This document shows, piece by piece, positions 1 to 8,866 of a stretch of DNA of 61,743 nucleotides; the stretch's first letter is position 1; every line of letters begins with the position of its first letter. The translations under genes were made by a program, and so were the position numbers. The notes under the pieces are model-generated. The model saw only the letters and a list, made by a program, of their open reading frames with translations, had not been told where the DNA came from and ran no database searches. Source of the stretch: Helcococcus kunzii ATCC 51366 (lineage in GTDB: Bacteria > Bacillota > Clostridia > Tissierellales > Peptoniphilaceae); the NCBI RefSeq assembly GCF_000245755.1, contig NZ_JH601088.1:1548534-1610276 (forward strand). The letters are read 5' to 3'.

Positions 1-252
1 CACTCAAAATTTTTGGTACTAAATCTTAAATTGTCGAATTCAGTACCATTCTCACTCAAAATTTTTGGTACTAAATTTTAAATTATTGAATTCAGTACCA
101 TTCTCACTTAAAACTATGGTGACCATATTTAATAATGTGCCATTCCCAACCCAGCATGACCAAATTAGCACTAAATATTTATTTTTAAAATTTGGTGCTA
201 GTTTGAACTGAATTTTTTAGCATCATATTTCTATTTCTAGGATTTGATGCTA
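1..252. repeat. Tandem hairpin array, 52-nt period (GGTACT and TAGCAC arms)
   Basis: Two units with GGTACT/AGTACC arms lie at 15-47 and 67-99, exactly 52 nt apart. Two units with TAGCAC(C/T)AAA-type arms lie at 166-200 and 218-252, again 52 nt apart. Between them is a perfect short palindrome, TATGGTGACCATA, at 115-127. Interiors are A/T-rich and similar between units, and arms pair within each unit. No coding potential is visible. The array sits downstream of the lplA terminator and may continue left of the window. Confidence 0.8.
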
Positions 253-319
253 GTTTCCAATCTCCACCATTATACTAACATTTCTCCCCCCCTCATTCTT
301 TCTAATAATATTGACAAAC

Positions 320-358
320 CAAAAAAGAACAATAACCAAATTTTGATTATTGTTCTTC
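320..358 (-). terminator. Rho-independent terminator of the dehydrogenase/lplA operon
   Basis: A perfect 11-bp inverted repeat AAGAACAATAA/TTATTGTTCTT (325-335 and 347-357) is followed, on the minus strand, by a run of T. It lies 30 nt past the lplA stop codon. Confidence 0.85.
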
Positions 359-388
359 CTAAAGTTCTTTGAATACTTGGGACAATGG

Positions 389-1378
389 TTAGTCAACTAA
401 TACGTCAACTGCTTCTTCATTTGATACTCCCATGAAGTATTCTTTAATATTAACTTTATCAATGACTTTTAAGATTGATTCTCTGTCATATTTTGTGCCC
501 TTAAGCATGGTTGCAAGTTCGGCTACATCTTTTACTCCAAAGAAGTCGCCGTAGAATTTGATGTCTTCGATTATTCCGTGGATTACATTGATATTTGCTT
601 CAACTTTTCCTGTAGGAAGTTTTCTTTTTCTTTGAACATTAAAGTCTGGGTTGCTTCCATATACCCAATCCCAAGAGTCGTTCTTTTCAGCTTTGATTGC
701 TCTAATTTTTTCTTCATCTTCTTCAGTAAGAATGTACTCTTTCATATCATATGTTTTGTACATGTGTTCTCTTAATTTGTTTAAGAAATCACGTACTGTT
801 AAAGATTTATCTTCAAGATGATCCTTAATATTTGTAACACGTGATCTTACTGATGTTTTACCTTTTGATTCGTATTTGTCTTTTGAAACTGTTAGAGCTT
901 TTGAAAGCACTGAAACGTCTACATCAAACATCATACATCCGTGATGCATTACTCTTTTACCTTTAATGTATTGTGCATTTCCACAGAATTTTTGATCCCC
1001 GATTTGTAAGTCATTTCTACCTGTAAATTGAGCATCTACACCCATATCTGCAAGAGCATCCAATACAGGCTGACTCATTGACTTAAAGTCAAAGTCAGCT
1101 TCTGAATCTTCATTGGATATTATTGTGTAATTTAGATTGTTATAGTCATGATATACTGCGCCACCACCACTAACCCTTCTTACAATTTGAATATTATGTT
1201 CATCACAATATTTTTGATCAATCTCTTGTCTTGTATTTTGATTTTTTCCAACTACAATACATGGCTTGTTAATCCATAGAAAGAATACATTATCTTCCTT
1301 AGCAAGTTCTTGAAATGCATATAGCTCTAAAGCTGTATTGTATGCTGGATCATTGCTCTTTGATTCTAAATATATCAT
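389..1378 (-). CDS. lplA: Lipoate-protein ligase A
   Basis: This cytoplasmic enzyme activates lipoate with ATP and attaches it to the lysine of lipoyl domains. The family signature RRVSGGGAVYHD is at residues 67-78, followed by the NLNYT strand typical of LplA. At 329 residues it has both the catalytic domain and the C-terminal accessory domain of full-length LplA. The ATG follows a GAG-type ribosome site. It starts 14 nt after the E3 gene, so it is the last gene of the 2-oxoacid dehydrogenase operon. Its obvious substrate is the single lipoyl domain in this operon, at the N-terminus of E3. Confidence 0.93.
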   Translation of the reverse strand: MIYLESKSNDPAYNTALELYAFQELAKEDNVFFLWINKPCIVVGKNQNTRQEIDQKYCDEHNIQIVRRVSGGGAVYHDYNNLNYTIISNEDSEADFDFKSMSQPVLDALADMGVDAQFTGRNDLQIGDQKFCGNAQYIKGKRVMHHGCMMFDVDVSVLSKALTVSKDKYESKGKTSVRSRVTNIKDHLEDKSLTVRDFLNKLREHMYKTYDMKEYILTEEDEEKIRAIKAEKNDSWDWVYGSNPDFNVQRKRKLPTGKVEANINVIHGIIEDIKFYGDFFGVKDVAELATMLKGTKYDRESILKVIDKVNIKEYFMGVSNEEAVDVLVD

Positions 1379-1392
1379 GATACTCCTGATTT

Positions 1393-3147
1393 CTATTTAT
1401 TTTTCTTTGGTAAGTGGATACTTCTATCTAGACAATCAGCAAAAGCTTCATATAAAGCTTCGGAGTATGTTGGGTGACCATGCATAGCTTCTAATACGTC
1501 ATCTACTGTCATTTCTGTTTCAATAATTGTTACAGCTTCGTTAATGATTTCAGCTGCACTTGGTCCAACAATGTGAACACCTAAAATTTCGTGATATTTT
1601 GTATCCATTACAACTTTTACGAAACCTTCAGCATTATTTGATCCAAGAGCTCTACCATTACCTGCAAAGTTGAATCTACCAACCTTAATGTCATAAGATT
1701 TTTTAGCTTTTTCTTCAGTTAAACCAACTGTTGCAACTTCTGGGAATGTGTAAACTGCTGATGGAATGGAATTTAATGTAACTTTCTTATTTAATCCCAT
1801 TGCGTGTTCTGCAGCTCTTTCACCCATCTTGAATGCAGCATGAGCTAACATTAATTGACCATTTACGTCACCAGGTGCATAAATGTCTGGATCTGATGTT
1901 TGCATATATTCGTTAACTGCTAAAGCGCCTCTTTCAGTTTTCTTCAATTCAACTTCACCTAAAGCACTTAGATTTGGCACACGACCAACTGATAATAATA
2001 GATAATCAGCAACAATATCATCTTGTCCTTCAACTTTAACTTTGATTTCATCGCCTTTTTCTTCAATACCAGCAAATCTTGCATTTGCAATGATGTCGAT
2101 ACCTTCTTTTTTGAATTTCTTAGCAACTACATCTGATAAATCTTTGTCTAATACGCTTAATAATCTTTCAGCACCTTCTAAAATTGTAACTTTTGAACCA
2201 AATGCTGAGAATGCTTGACCAAATTCTGTACCGATTACACCACCACCAACGATTACTAATCTCTTTGGTAATTCTTCTAAATCTAAAATAGTATCAGAAG
2301 TTAACACTCTCTTGCTGTCTAGACCAGGTAAGTCTAACATTCTAACTTCTGAACCACCAGCTAAGATAATCTTATCTGCATCAATAGTTTCTTCACCACC
2401 ATTTACTAAAACTTTTTTATCTTTAGTAATTGTACCTAAACCGTTGAATAGTTTGATACCATATGATCTGAATAAACCAGAGATTCCGCCAGTAAGTTTT
2501 TTAACAACATCATTTTTAACTTTAACTGTTTGTTTCATATCTACTGAGAAAGCATCATTAACTAATTTAATACCTCTTTCTTCAGCTTCTTTAATGTTAT
2601 AAATAATTTCAGCATTGTGTAGATATGTCTTTGTTGGAATACATCCTCTGTTTAAGCAAGTACCACCAACAACGCTGTTTTCTACAACTGCTACTTTACC
2701 ACCTAATTGAGCTGCTCTGATAGCTGCTACATAACCAGCAGGACCACCACCGATAACTACAACATCATAGTCACCTTTTCTTTCTCTCTTTGGAGCTTCT
2801 TCTTCAGATGGTTTTGATACTGATTTAGGTAAAACTTCTTCCTTAACTTCTTCTTTTGGTTCTTCTTTTGGTTCTTCATCTGATCCACCTGCTGAAGGAA
2901 CTTCTTCACCTGGTTCACCAATCCAAGCAATTGTTTCAACCACTGGAACAACTTCACCAGCTTTGTGAACAATCTTTAATAATGTACCGGATTCTTCAGC
3001 TTCAACTTCCATATTAACTTTATCAGTAACGATTTCTAAAATTGGTTCACCAACTTTAACTTCATCACCTTCATTTTTCAGCCATTGTACGATTTCGCCC
3101 TCTTCCATTTCTGAGCCAGCTTTGGGCATGATTACTTCATATGCCAT
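1393..3147 (-). CDS. lpdA: Dihydrolipoamide dehydrogenase (E3) with N-terminal lipoyl domain
   Basis: E3 reoxidises the dihydrolipoyl arm with FAD and NAD+. Residues 1-78 form a lipoyl domain with the modified lysine in TDKVN (K43). An acidic, lysine-rich linker (about 80-128) leads to the flavoenzyme: FAD motif GGGPAGYVAA near 133, redox disulfide GGTCLNRGCIPTK near 161-173, NAD motif GGGVIGTEFG near 300, and the C-terminal HGHPTYSEA catalytic His/Glu. At 584 residues it is about 110 longer than plain E3, because of the lipoyl domain. Lipoyl-bearing E3s are known in Clostridium acetoin systems and pneumococcus. It starts 11 nt after E2. In this operon it carries the only lipoyl domain. Confidence 0.95.
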   Translation of the reverse strand: MAYEVIMPKAGSEMEEGEIVQWLKNEGDEVKVGEPILEIVTDKVNMEVEAEESGTLLKIVHKAGEVVPVVETIAWIGEPGEEVPSAGGSDEEPKEEPKEEVKEEVLPKSVSKPSEEEAPKRERKGDYDVVVIGGGPAGYVAAIRAAQLGGKVAVVENSVVGGTCLNRGCIPTKTYLHNAEIIYNIKEAEERGIKLVNDAFSVDMKQTVKVKNDVVKKLTGGISGLFRSYGIKLFNGLGTITKDKKVLVNGGEETIDADKIILAGGSEVRMLDLPGLDSKRVLTSDTILDLEELPKRLVIVGGGVIGTEFGQAFSAFGSKVTILEGAERLLSVLDKDLSDVVAKKFKKEGIDIIANARFAGIEEKGDEIKVKVEGQDDIVADYLLLSVGRVPNLSALGEVELKKTERGALAVNEYMQTSDPDIYAPGDVNGQLMLAHAAFKMGERAAEHAMGLNKKVTLNSIPSAVYTFPEVATVGLTEEKAKKSYDIKVGRFNFAGNGRALGSNNAEGFVKVVMDTKYHEILGVHIVGPSAAEIINEAVTIIETEMTVDDVLEAMHGHPTYSEALYEAFADCLDRSIHLPKKNK

Positions 3148-3158
3148 TCAATTACCTC

Positions 3159-3836
3159 CTATAATAATAATCCAATTGGATTTTCTAAGTTACCTTTTAA
3201 TGTTTGCATAAATTTAGCGCCTTCTAGACCATCTATTACTCTGTGATCACCTGTGAATGTGATATTCATAATTGGTCTTATAACTATTTCATTATCGATT
3301 ACTACTGGTTTTTGTTTTGTAGCAGCGATACTTAAAATACCGTTATTTGGTTGATTAATAATAGATGTGAAACTATCAACTCCAAACATTCCTAAGTTTG
3401 AAATTGTAAATGTGGAATCAGCCATTTCATCTGGTTTTAATTTACCATTTACTGTCGCACCAATAACTCTTTTACTTTCAACTACTAGTTCGCTAAAGGA
3501 CATCTTTTCTGCATTTTTAACTACTGGAACCATTAAACCACTATCTAACCCTACTGCTATACCTAAGTTAACATAAGAATATTTTGTAAATTCTGATTCA
3601 TCCGCACTAACTGATGAGTTAACAAGAGGATGTTTTAGTAAAGCCTTGATAACAGCTAGTGATATATAGTCTGTAACTGATGGTTTCAATCCTGTTTGTT
3701 CTACCACTAGATCTACAGTTTGTTTTCTTAAATCTAATAGTTTTGTCATATCTACATCCACACTTACTTGGTAAGTTGGTGCTATAGATTGAGATTCCTT
3801 CATTCTCTTAGTAATAACTTTTCTCATTGGTGTCAT
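3159..3836 (-). CDS. E2 acyltransferase catalytic domain, 3' part of a gene split by an in-frame TAA
   Basis: This is the catalytic core of the 2-oxoacid dehydrogenase E2 component, which transfers the acyl group from lipoyl to CoA. It begins at the usual core boundary (MRKVITKRM) and ends with the active-site motif DHRVIDG near residue 198. The reading frame is continuous with the upstream 3930-4208 fragment: after the TAA at 3930-3932 an Ala/Glu/Lys-rich linker runs straight into this core. No good ribosome site precedes the ATG at 3836, so separate translation is doubtful. It is either a broken gene, a naturally split E2 using an internal start, or a sequence error. Confidence 0.75.
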   Translation of the reverse strand: MTPMRKVITKRMKESQSIAPTYQVSVDVDMTKLLDLRKQTVDLVVEQTGLKPSVTDYISLAVIKALLKHPLVNSSVSADESEFTKYSYVNLGIAVGLDSGLMVPVVKNAEKMSFSELVVESKRVIGATVNGKLKPDEMADSTFTISNLGMFGVDSFTSIINQPNNGILSIAATKQKPVVIDNEIVIRPIMNITFTGDHRVIDGLEGAKFMQTLKGNLENPIGLLL

Positions 3837-3929
3837 CTTAACTGTTTCGAATTCACCATATTTATTAGTATTACCAGCTTCTTCTTGTTTTTCTTCTTTT
3901 GCTTCTGCAGCTTGTGCTGAAGCTTTTTC

Positions 3930-4208
3930 TTATTTTTTGCCACCATGTAGAAGATTCATTACATCTTCTTTCATGATTTTACCTTGTGGTCCTGTACCTT
4001 CAAGCACTTGAACATTTAGACCTTCAATTTCTGCAATTCTAGCAGCTAATGGAGAAATCTTAACTTGTCCATGTAATTTGTATTCAATTACATCATCTTC
4101 ATGTACACGACCTTTTGCTCCTGAGCCTTTTACTTCCGCAATACTAATACCGTATTCTCTAGCATATTTTCTTGCGGCAGGAGTAGCTCTAAATTTTTTG
4201 TCTGACAT
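3930..4208 (-). CDS. E2 N-terminal fragment: two peripheral-subunit-binding domains, no lipoyl domain
   Basis: The 92-residue product holds two peripheral-subunit-binding domains (about residues 5-42 and 50-88), each with the ATPAARKYA/SPLAARIAE helix and a GSGAKGRV/GTGPQGKI turn. These domains dock E1 or E3. There is no lipoyl domain before them: the ATG lies 12 nt after the E1beta stop with a good ribosome site. TAA at 3930-3932 ends the frame just after the second domain. The next 31 codons in the same frame are a normal E2 linker leading to the catalytic core, so the two fragments make up one E2 gene of about 349 codons with one nonsense codon. Confidence 0.8.
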   Translation of the reverse strand: MSDKKFRATPAARKYAREYGISIAEVKGSGAKGRVHEDDVIEYKLHGQVKISPLAARIAEIEGLNVQVLEGTGPQGKIMKEDVMNLLHGGKK

Positions 4209-4220
4209 TGCTTCTCCTTT

Positions 4221-5216
4221 TTATTGTTTATTAACTGTTTTTAGTACTGCCTCTTTAACTTGTTCTACACTTGGTTGAACAGCTTTTTCTAGATTAGATG
4301 CTGAAGGTACGTTTGTATCTGCACTTGCAACACGTCTAATTGGAGCATCTAAGAAATCAAATGCTTCGCTTTCAACTACTCTTGCTACAATTTCACCACC
4401 AAATCCACTAGTCTTGAATGAATCGTGAACAACAACTAATTTACCAGTTTTCTTAACTGATTCAAATATTAATTCATCATCTAATGGTTTCAATGACATG
4501 ATATCAACTAATTCAACGTCAATACCTTCTTTTTCAAGTTCTTCTGCAGCTTGTTCAGCTAAAACAAAAGCTTTACCCCATGATACAATTGTGATATCTT
4601 TACCTTCTCTAACAATCTTACCTTTACCAATTGTAGCGATATTGTCATCACTTGCATCAACTTCACCCTTCATACCAAAATGAGTTTTTGGTTCTAAGTA
4701 CATTACAGGGTTATTGTCTCTAATTGCAGCTCTTAATAATCCATACGCATCGTTTGGATTAGATGGAGCAACAACTTTCAATCCAGGAATCAATGTAAAC
4801 CATGATTCTAAAGTCTTAATGTGTTGTGATGAAGCACCTGTACCAGCACCATTAGCAAATCTTACAACCATAGGCACTTGAACTTGTCCACCTAGCATGT
4901 ATCTCATTGGAGCTGCTTGGTTAACAATCGCATCCATTGCAATAGTTGTAAAGTCCATAAATGTCATATCAACGATTGGTCTCATACCATTTGATGCAGC
5001 ACCAGCTGCTAAACCATTTATAGCTGCTTCTGAAATTGGTGTATCAATAACTCTTTCTTTTCCGAATTCTTCTAACATTCCAACTGTAGTACCAAAGTCA
5101 CCACCAAAGATACCAACATCTTCACCAATTAAAAATACATCTTCATCTAAACGCATTTCGTCTACCATTGCTTGTTTGATAGCATCACGAAATTGCATAA
5201 CTTTTTTTTCTGCCAT
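4221..5216 (-). CDS. 2-oxoacid (pyruvate/acetoin-type) dehydrogenase E1 component, beta subunit
   Basis: This is the beta subunit of a heterotetrameric thiamine-diphosphate E1. The 331-residue length and family segments (IGEDVGIFGGDFGTT, DTPISEAAINGLAAGAA, EDGF-like SFKTSGFGGEI) fit PdhB/AcoB. It is preceded by AGGAG and lies 51 nt downstream of E1alpha in the same operon. Sequence alone does not decide between pyruvate and acetoin. The lipoyl-E3 arrangement leans towards the acetoin-type lineage, but an anaerobe can use such a complex for pyruvate. Confidence 0.9.
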   Translation of the reverse strand: MAEKKVMQFRDAIKQAMVDEMRLDEDVFLIGEDVGIFGGDFGTTVGMLEEFGKERVIDTPISEAAINGLAAGAASNGMRPIVDMTFMDFTTIAMDAIVNQAAPMRYMLGGQVQVPMVVRFANGAGTGASSQHIKTLESWFTLIPGLKVVAPSNPNDAYGLLRAAIRDNNPVMYLEPKTHFGMKGEVDASDDNIATIGKGKIVREGKDITIVSWGKAFVLAEQAAEELEKEGIDVELVDIMSLKPLDDELIFESVKKTGKLVVVHDSFKTSGFGGEIVARVVESEAFDFLDAPIRRVASADTNVPSASNLEKAVQPSVEQVKEAVLKTVNKQ

Positions 5217-5267
5217 ATAAATCTCCTCTTTCTGTGCTTTTAAGTTTAAATAAATTAATTTGTAATA

Positions 5268-6248
5268 TTAGTCTGCGTAATTATCTTCAAATGCTACACT
5301 TTCATCTGGGAATGGAGCATTTTTCGCAAATTTTACAGCTTCTTTAACTTCTTTAGTAGCTTCTTCTCTAATCGCATCTAATTCATCAATATTAGCTGTT
5401 TTATCATCTAATAAAACTTTTCTAAAAGCTTCGATTGGATCTTTTTCTCTCCAAGCATTAACTTCTTCTCTAGATCTATATGCACCGGCATCTGAAGCTG
5501 AGTGACCAAACCATCTATAAGTATTTGTTTCAAATAAAACAGGACCTTTACCTGCTCTTGTGTGCTCAATAGCTTCCATCATACCATCATAAACAGCTAA
5601 AACATCATTACCATCTTTAACATGTATTGCTTTAACATTATAAGCAGATGCTCTATCAACGATATTTTCAACGTTCATCGCATTATTGATATCCATTGAA
5701 ATACCATATTTATTATTGATTACACAATAAACTACTGGTAAATCCCAAATTGAAGCCATATTTAATGTTTCGTGGAATGAACCTTCGTTTGTTGATCCAT
5801 CACCCATGAAAGAAACAACTACATTACCAGTTTTCTTTCTCTTTTGTACGAATGCAGCACCGATACTTAATCCTTGGCCACCACCAACGATACCATTACA
5901 ACCCATGTTATTTACTTCAAGGTTGAACACGTGCATTGAACCACCACGTCCTTTACAGTATCCTGGTTCTCTACCTAAAATTTCAGCCATCATTAGATTA
6001 ATATCAATACCTTTAGATATTGTTTGTCCGTGACCTCTATGGTTAGAATACATAATATCTTCTAATTTCATAGCAAATACACTACCAACATTTGCAGCTT
6101 CTTCACCAACTGAATAGTGAGTCATCCCTGCAACCAATCCTCTTGCATATAGCTTTGAAAGCTCTAAGTCAAAATGTCTACAAATTTCCATTGTTTTTAA
6201 CATTTCAAGCTTTTGTTCTTTTGTTAATTTATCTGAATATTTACCCAT
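5268..6248 (-). CDS. 2-oxoacid (pyruvate/acetoin-type) dehydrogenase E1 component, alpha subunit
   Basis: This is the thiamine-diphosphate-binding alpha subunit, which decarboxylates the 2-oxoacid. The ThDP motif starts at GDGSTNEG near residue 148 and ends in the INN near 178; GHG and KGRGGSMH segments precede it. The start at 6248 (MGKYSDKL) is chosen because AAAGGAAAGG sits at the right distance; an upstream in-frame start at 6287 has no such site and lies in the promoter region. It is the first gene of the operon, behind a consensus-like promoter at 6292-6320. Confidence 0.9.
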   Translation of the reverse strand: MGKYSDKLTKEQKLEMLKTMEICRHFDLELSKLYARGLVAGMTHYSVGEEAANVGSVFAMKLEDIMYSNHRGHGQTISKGIDINLMMAEILGREPGYCKGRGGSMHVFNLEVNNMGCNGIVGGGQGLSIGAAFVQKRKKTGNVVVSFMGDGSTNEGSFHETLNMASIWDLPVVYCVINNKYGISMDINNAMNVENIVDRASAYNVKAIHVKDGNDVLAVYDGMMEAIEHTRAGKGPVLFETNTYRWFGHSASDAGAYRSREEVNAWREKDPIEAFRKVLLDDKTANIDELDAIREEATKEVKEAVKFAKNAPFPDESVAFEDNYAD

Positions 6249-6291
6249 AAATTTTCCTTTCCTTTGCACCGTATTTTTTTGCCTCAATTAG

Positions 6292-6320
6292 ATTATATAC
6301 TATTAAATATTTTAATCCAA
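6292..6320 (-). promoter_or_regulatory. Sigma-A type promoter of the dehydrogenase operon
   Basis: On the minus strand TTGGAT (-35), a 17-nt spacer and TATAAT (-10, perfect) precede the E1alpha start by about 45 nt. Confidence 0.6.
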
Positions 6321-6815
6321 TTAAGTAAATATTTAACAAAAAATCGTGCATATTGCTTTATTCCTATAATAAAAAAAGCCCTTAGTGTTTACCTATCCAT
6401 GTTACAGGAAAAAGTATTTTAAATCTGTAATGCTCATCACGTTTTCATAAAAAATGTAATACCTATGAACATGTTAAAATTTTATTAATTCACCTCCCTG
6501 AAACTATCTATTTCTATCAATACCCTATTTCTAACATTTATACACTTAGAGAAGAAAATTTGTTTAATGGAGATATACAGATATTATTTGATCTAAAAAA
6601 GAGTTATCAGATTATTATGCAAAAGTCGTTTTTGACCCAGCATTTTTAGTTTTTCTTATTTATAAAGGTAAAAAAATTCCTGTCTAATTCTCAAAATGAG
6701 AAATAAACAGGAAATCTATTAATAACAGCTTAAATTTTACACTTACTGAGAATACTAGGACTCTAAACCTTGATAACGCCTCATATCTCATGGAAAGACA
6801 ACTTCACATTCCACC
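6321..6815. other. Intergenic stretch with a possible decayed reading frame
   Basis: No intact gene was found. On the plus strand about 6541-6687 reads as a short open frame that becomes a plausible hydrophobic peptide ending in GKKIPV if one base is skipped near 6595. This could be a gene remnant, but I cannot name a family. The minus-strand terminator of the GNAT gene occupies 6671-6714. Confidence 0.3.
6671..6714 (-). terminator. Rho-independent terminator after the GNAT gene
   Basis: Arms ATTTCCTGT and ACAGGAAT enclose a second pairing (TTCTC/GAGAA); on the minus strand seven T follow. It lies about 100 nt past the 6816 stop. Confidence 0.75.
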
Positions 6816-7295
6816 TTAATCTAAAACTAGATGATATGCTAGTCTTTCTAATTCGCCATCTATATAGACAATGCCAACATATTGAAATCCATTCTTCTTA
6901 ATGTGAAGTTGCATTATCTTGTTGTTTTTATGTGTATCAATTCTAATATTTTTTGTTTTTGTTTTTGCAAATTCTAGTACTTGACTAAATATGCCGCCCT
7001 TTTTTCCAGATGATGCGATTTTATGAATGGCTAGATATGGTTCATCATTTAACCATTCCCCCTGAATATCAATATAATCATTGTCAAAATCGATTAATGA
7101 GAAGACTCCTAAGATTTCGTTGTTTTCTTCTATGACATACATATCAGCTGATTCAATGTCTTTTACAATTGCATCATATTTTGGTCTATCATTTCCCCAT
7201 TGATCGGGATTTCCAGTGGCTTTCATCGTACGTCTCGCTATTGCGTAAATTTTTAATATTTCGCCTAAATCATCTCTTGTCGCATTCCTAATCAT
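6816..7295 (-). CDS. GNAT-family N-acetyltransferase
   Basis: A 159-residue single-domain protein with the GNAT order: N-terminal IRNATRDDLGEILKIY helix, central strand MYVIEENNEILGVFSL, an acetyl-CoA-binding region near SSGKKGGIF (about 94-102) and the C-terminal IRIDTHKNNKIMQLHIKKNGFQYVG. The last segment matches the usual N-x-x-M-x-x-L-y-x-K-x-G-F pattern. The substrate is not predictable. It is probably transcribed alone or with the acylphosphatase gene 55 nt upstream. Confidence 0.85.
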   Translation of the reverse strand: MIRNATRDDLGEILKIYAIARRTMKATGNPDQWGNDRPKYDAIVKDIESADMYVIEENNEILGVFSLIDFDNDYIDIQGEWLNDEPYLAIHKIASSGKKGGIFSQVLEFAKTKTKNIRIDTHKNNKIMQLHIKKNGFQYVGIVYIDGELERLAYHLVLD

Positions 7296-7349
7296 AAAAC
7301 CTCTATGTTATTTTTGTGAGAATGAAGTACTGGCATCTCCTAGAAAACT

Positions 7350-7694
7350 TTAAGACAATCCAAACTTACTCTCTCCCTCTTTCATTGGTATCTCTTCATA
7401 ATCTACATCTTCAATTTTGATTATTGGTAAATGTTTCATGTATTCGATCAAAAATTTTATCTTATCTCTTTCACTTTGTGCTTCAAGTTCAACTGTACCG
7501 TCTTGTAGATTTCTAACATATCCGGTAAGTTGTAGTCTCATAGCAATGTCATAAGCATTGTATCTAAATCCTACACCTTGCACTCTTCCGTGAAAAATGA
7601 TGTGCGCTCTAATTTCTTCTGAACTTTCGAAATTTGGAATTTCTAATTTTTGACCTTTATAATCACCAAACATTCTGTTAAATATATTTTTCAT
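7350..7694 (-). CDS. acyP: Acylphosphatase
   Basis: A small enzyme that hydrolyses acyl phosphates. The signature HGRVQGVGFRYNAYDIA (about residues 34-50, with the catalytic Arg in GFR) and the GYVRNLQDGTVELEAQ strand are both present. It has an extra N-terminal stretch of about 28 residues compared with the usual 90-residue protein. Its ATG overlaps the stop codon of the LOG-family gene by a few bases, so the two are translationally coupled. Confidence 0.9.
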   Translation of the reverse strand: MKNIFNRMFGDYKGQKLEIPNFESSEEIRAHIIFHGRVQGVGFRYNAYDIAMRLQLTGYVRNLQDGTVELEAQSERDKIKFLIEYMKHLPIIKIEDVDYEEIPMKEGESKFGLS

Positions 7695-8233
7695 TTTTTC
7701 ATCTCTTTTATAAATCTATCTATTTCGTCAAAATCGTCAGAAAACAACAATTTTCTTCTATCTTCTACAGCTAAAAACTCCTTTTGTGCCATTTTATCGT
7801 ACATATTTTTCAGATCATCATAATATCCATCTTTATTATAGACAATACATGGACTCGTATTTTGACCTACTAGAAAAAGAGAATACGCTTCAGTAATCTC
7901 TTCCATTGTTCCTGCACCTCCAGGAACAGCAATACATACATCTGATAAATTTCGCATCAAGTCTTTTCTTTCTTGCATAGTTTCAGTTTCGTAAAACTTT
8001 GTAAGTCCCTTATGTACAAGCTCATATTCTTTTAGGTAGTTTGGCATTATACCAATTACTTCGCCGCCGTTTTCTAAAACTCTTCCGGCCAATACGCCCA
8101 TTAAACCATTTGCATTTCCACCATAAACTAAGCTATAGTCATTTCGTGAAATCCAATCAGCAACCTCGATACAAGCTTTTCTATAAACTTCACTATTCCC
8201 AATTTTTGACCCTAAAAATACTAAAACTTTCAA
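7691..8233 (-). CDS. LOG-family (TIGR00730) nucleoside 5'-monophosphate phosphoribohydrolase-like protein
   Basis: The 180-residue Rossmann-type protein has the LOG signature PGGAGTMEE at 104-112 and YGGNANGLMG at 37-46. Family members cleave the N-glycosidic bond of (cytokinin or purine) nucleoside monophosphates; the bacterial role is often unclear. It is coupled to acyP by overlap. Twelve nt separate it from the lipoprotein gene upstream. Confidence 0.88.
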   Translation of the reverse strand: MKVLVFLGSKIGNSEVYRKACIEVADWISRNDYSLVYGGNANGLMGVLAGRVLENGGEVIGIMPNYLKEYELVHKGLTKFYETETMQERKDLMRNLSDVCIAVPGGAGTMEEITEAYSLFLVGQNTSPCIVYNKDGYYDDLKNMYDKMAQKEFLAVEDRRKLLFSDDFDEIDRFIKEMKK

Positions 8234-8245
8234 CTCACACCTTCT

Positions 8246-8839
8246 CTATTTTTCAAAATTTTCTATTAATTTATTCATTAGATAAATATTTTCGTGAATG
8301 TTCATTTTTGATTTAATAGTAATCACATAATATTTTTTATCTTTTCCTAAGAACTCAGAAATAAATTCTCCCGTTTCTGTTGAAAACATCGCCAATTCCA
8401 TTCCTTCAATTTTGGCAATATCCGCTGGATAGGTTTCGGAATACATATAGTAGAAAGCTTTTGGAGAATAATCATCATCAAAAGGAATAATTGATAGAAC
8501 AAAATCATTTTGTTCATCCACTTTTTCTCCTTCTTTAGCTTCATATCTCGCCGCAATGTATCCTGAATCTCCTTGTTTACCTTGTGTAACTTTCAAATCT
8601 TTTGAAAGCTTAAGCTTAAATATTGGATTTTCCTCCGGAACGCTATATTCCTTATCAGGACTTAATCTCTTATCTATTAATTCTTTCGCTTTATCACTTA
8701 CTTTAGTTTCATCATATTTAATTGTAGGTTCTAGACTTACTTTATCTAATTCTTCTTTTGGAGGAGTTAAATCTGGAGCTTTACATCCTGTAAAAATCAA
8801 ACCAGATAAAAGCACTATTAATAATATTAATTTCTTCAT
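8246..8839 (-). CDS. Predicted lipoprotein of unknown function
   Basis: The 197-residue product starts with a lysine-rich hydrophobic signal and a lipobox (LIFTGC, Cys near 19), so it should be anchored to the outer face of the membrane. The remainder is charged and soluble (PPKEELDKVSLEPTIKYDE at its start), with no recognised domain. It lies between the HAD pair and the LOG/acyP genes on the same strand, with short gaps. Confidence 0.8.
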   Translation of the reverse strand: MKKLILLIVLLSGLIFTGCKAPDLTPPKEELDKVSLEPTIKYDETKVSDKAKELIDKRLSPDKEYSVPEENPIFKLKLSKDLKVTQGKQGDSGYIAARYEAKEGEKVDEQNDFVLSIIPFDDDYSPKAFYYMYSETYPADIAKIEGMELAMFSTETGEFISEFLGKDKKYYVITIKSKMNIHENIYLMNKLIENFEK

Positions 8840-8866
8840 TTTTACCCTAATCTACCTATCTTTAAT

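Noticed and set aside
3900..3935. Programmed frameshift at the A6 run in E2
   Set aside because: Both halves of E2 are in the same frame; only the TAA codon separates them, so slippage would break the frame, not restore it.
6541..6687. Transposase remnant on the plus strand
   Set aside because: A frame-corrected peptide can be written but shows no recognisable transposase motif; kept only as a possible decayed frame.
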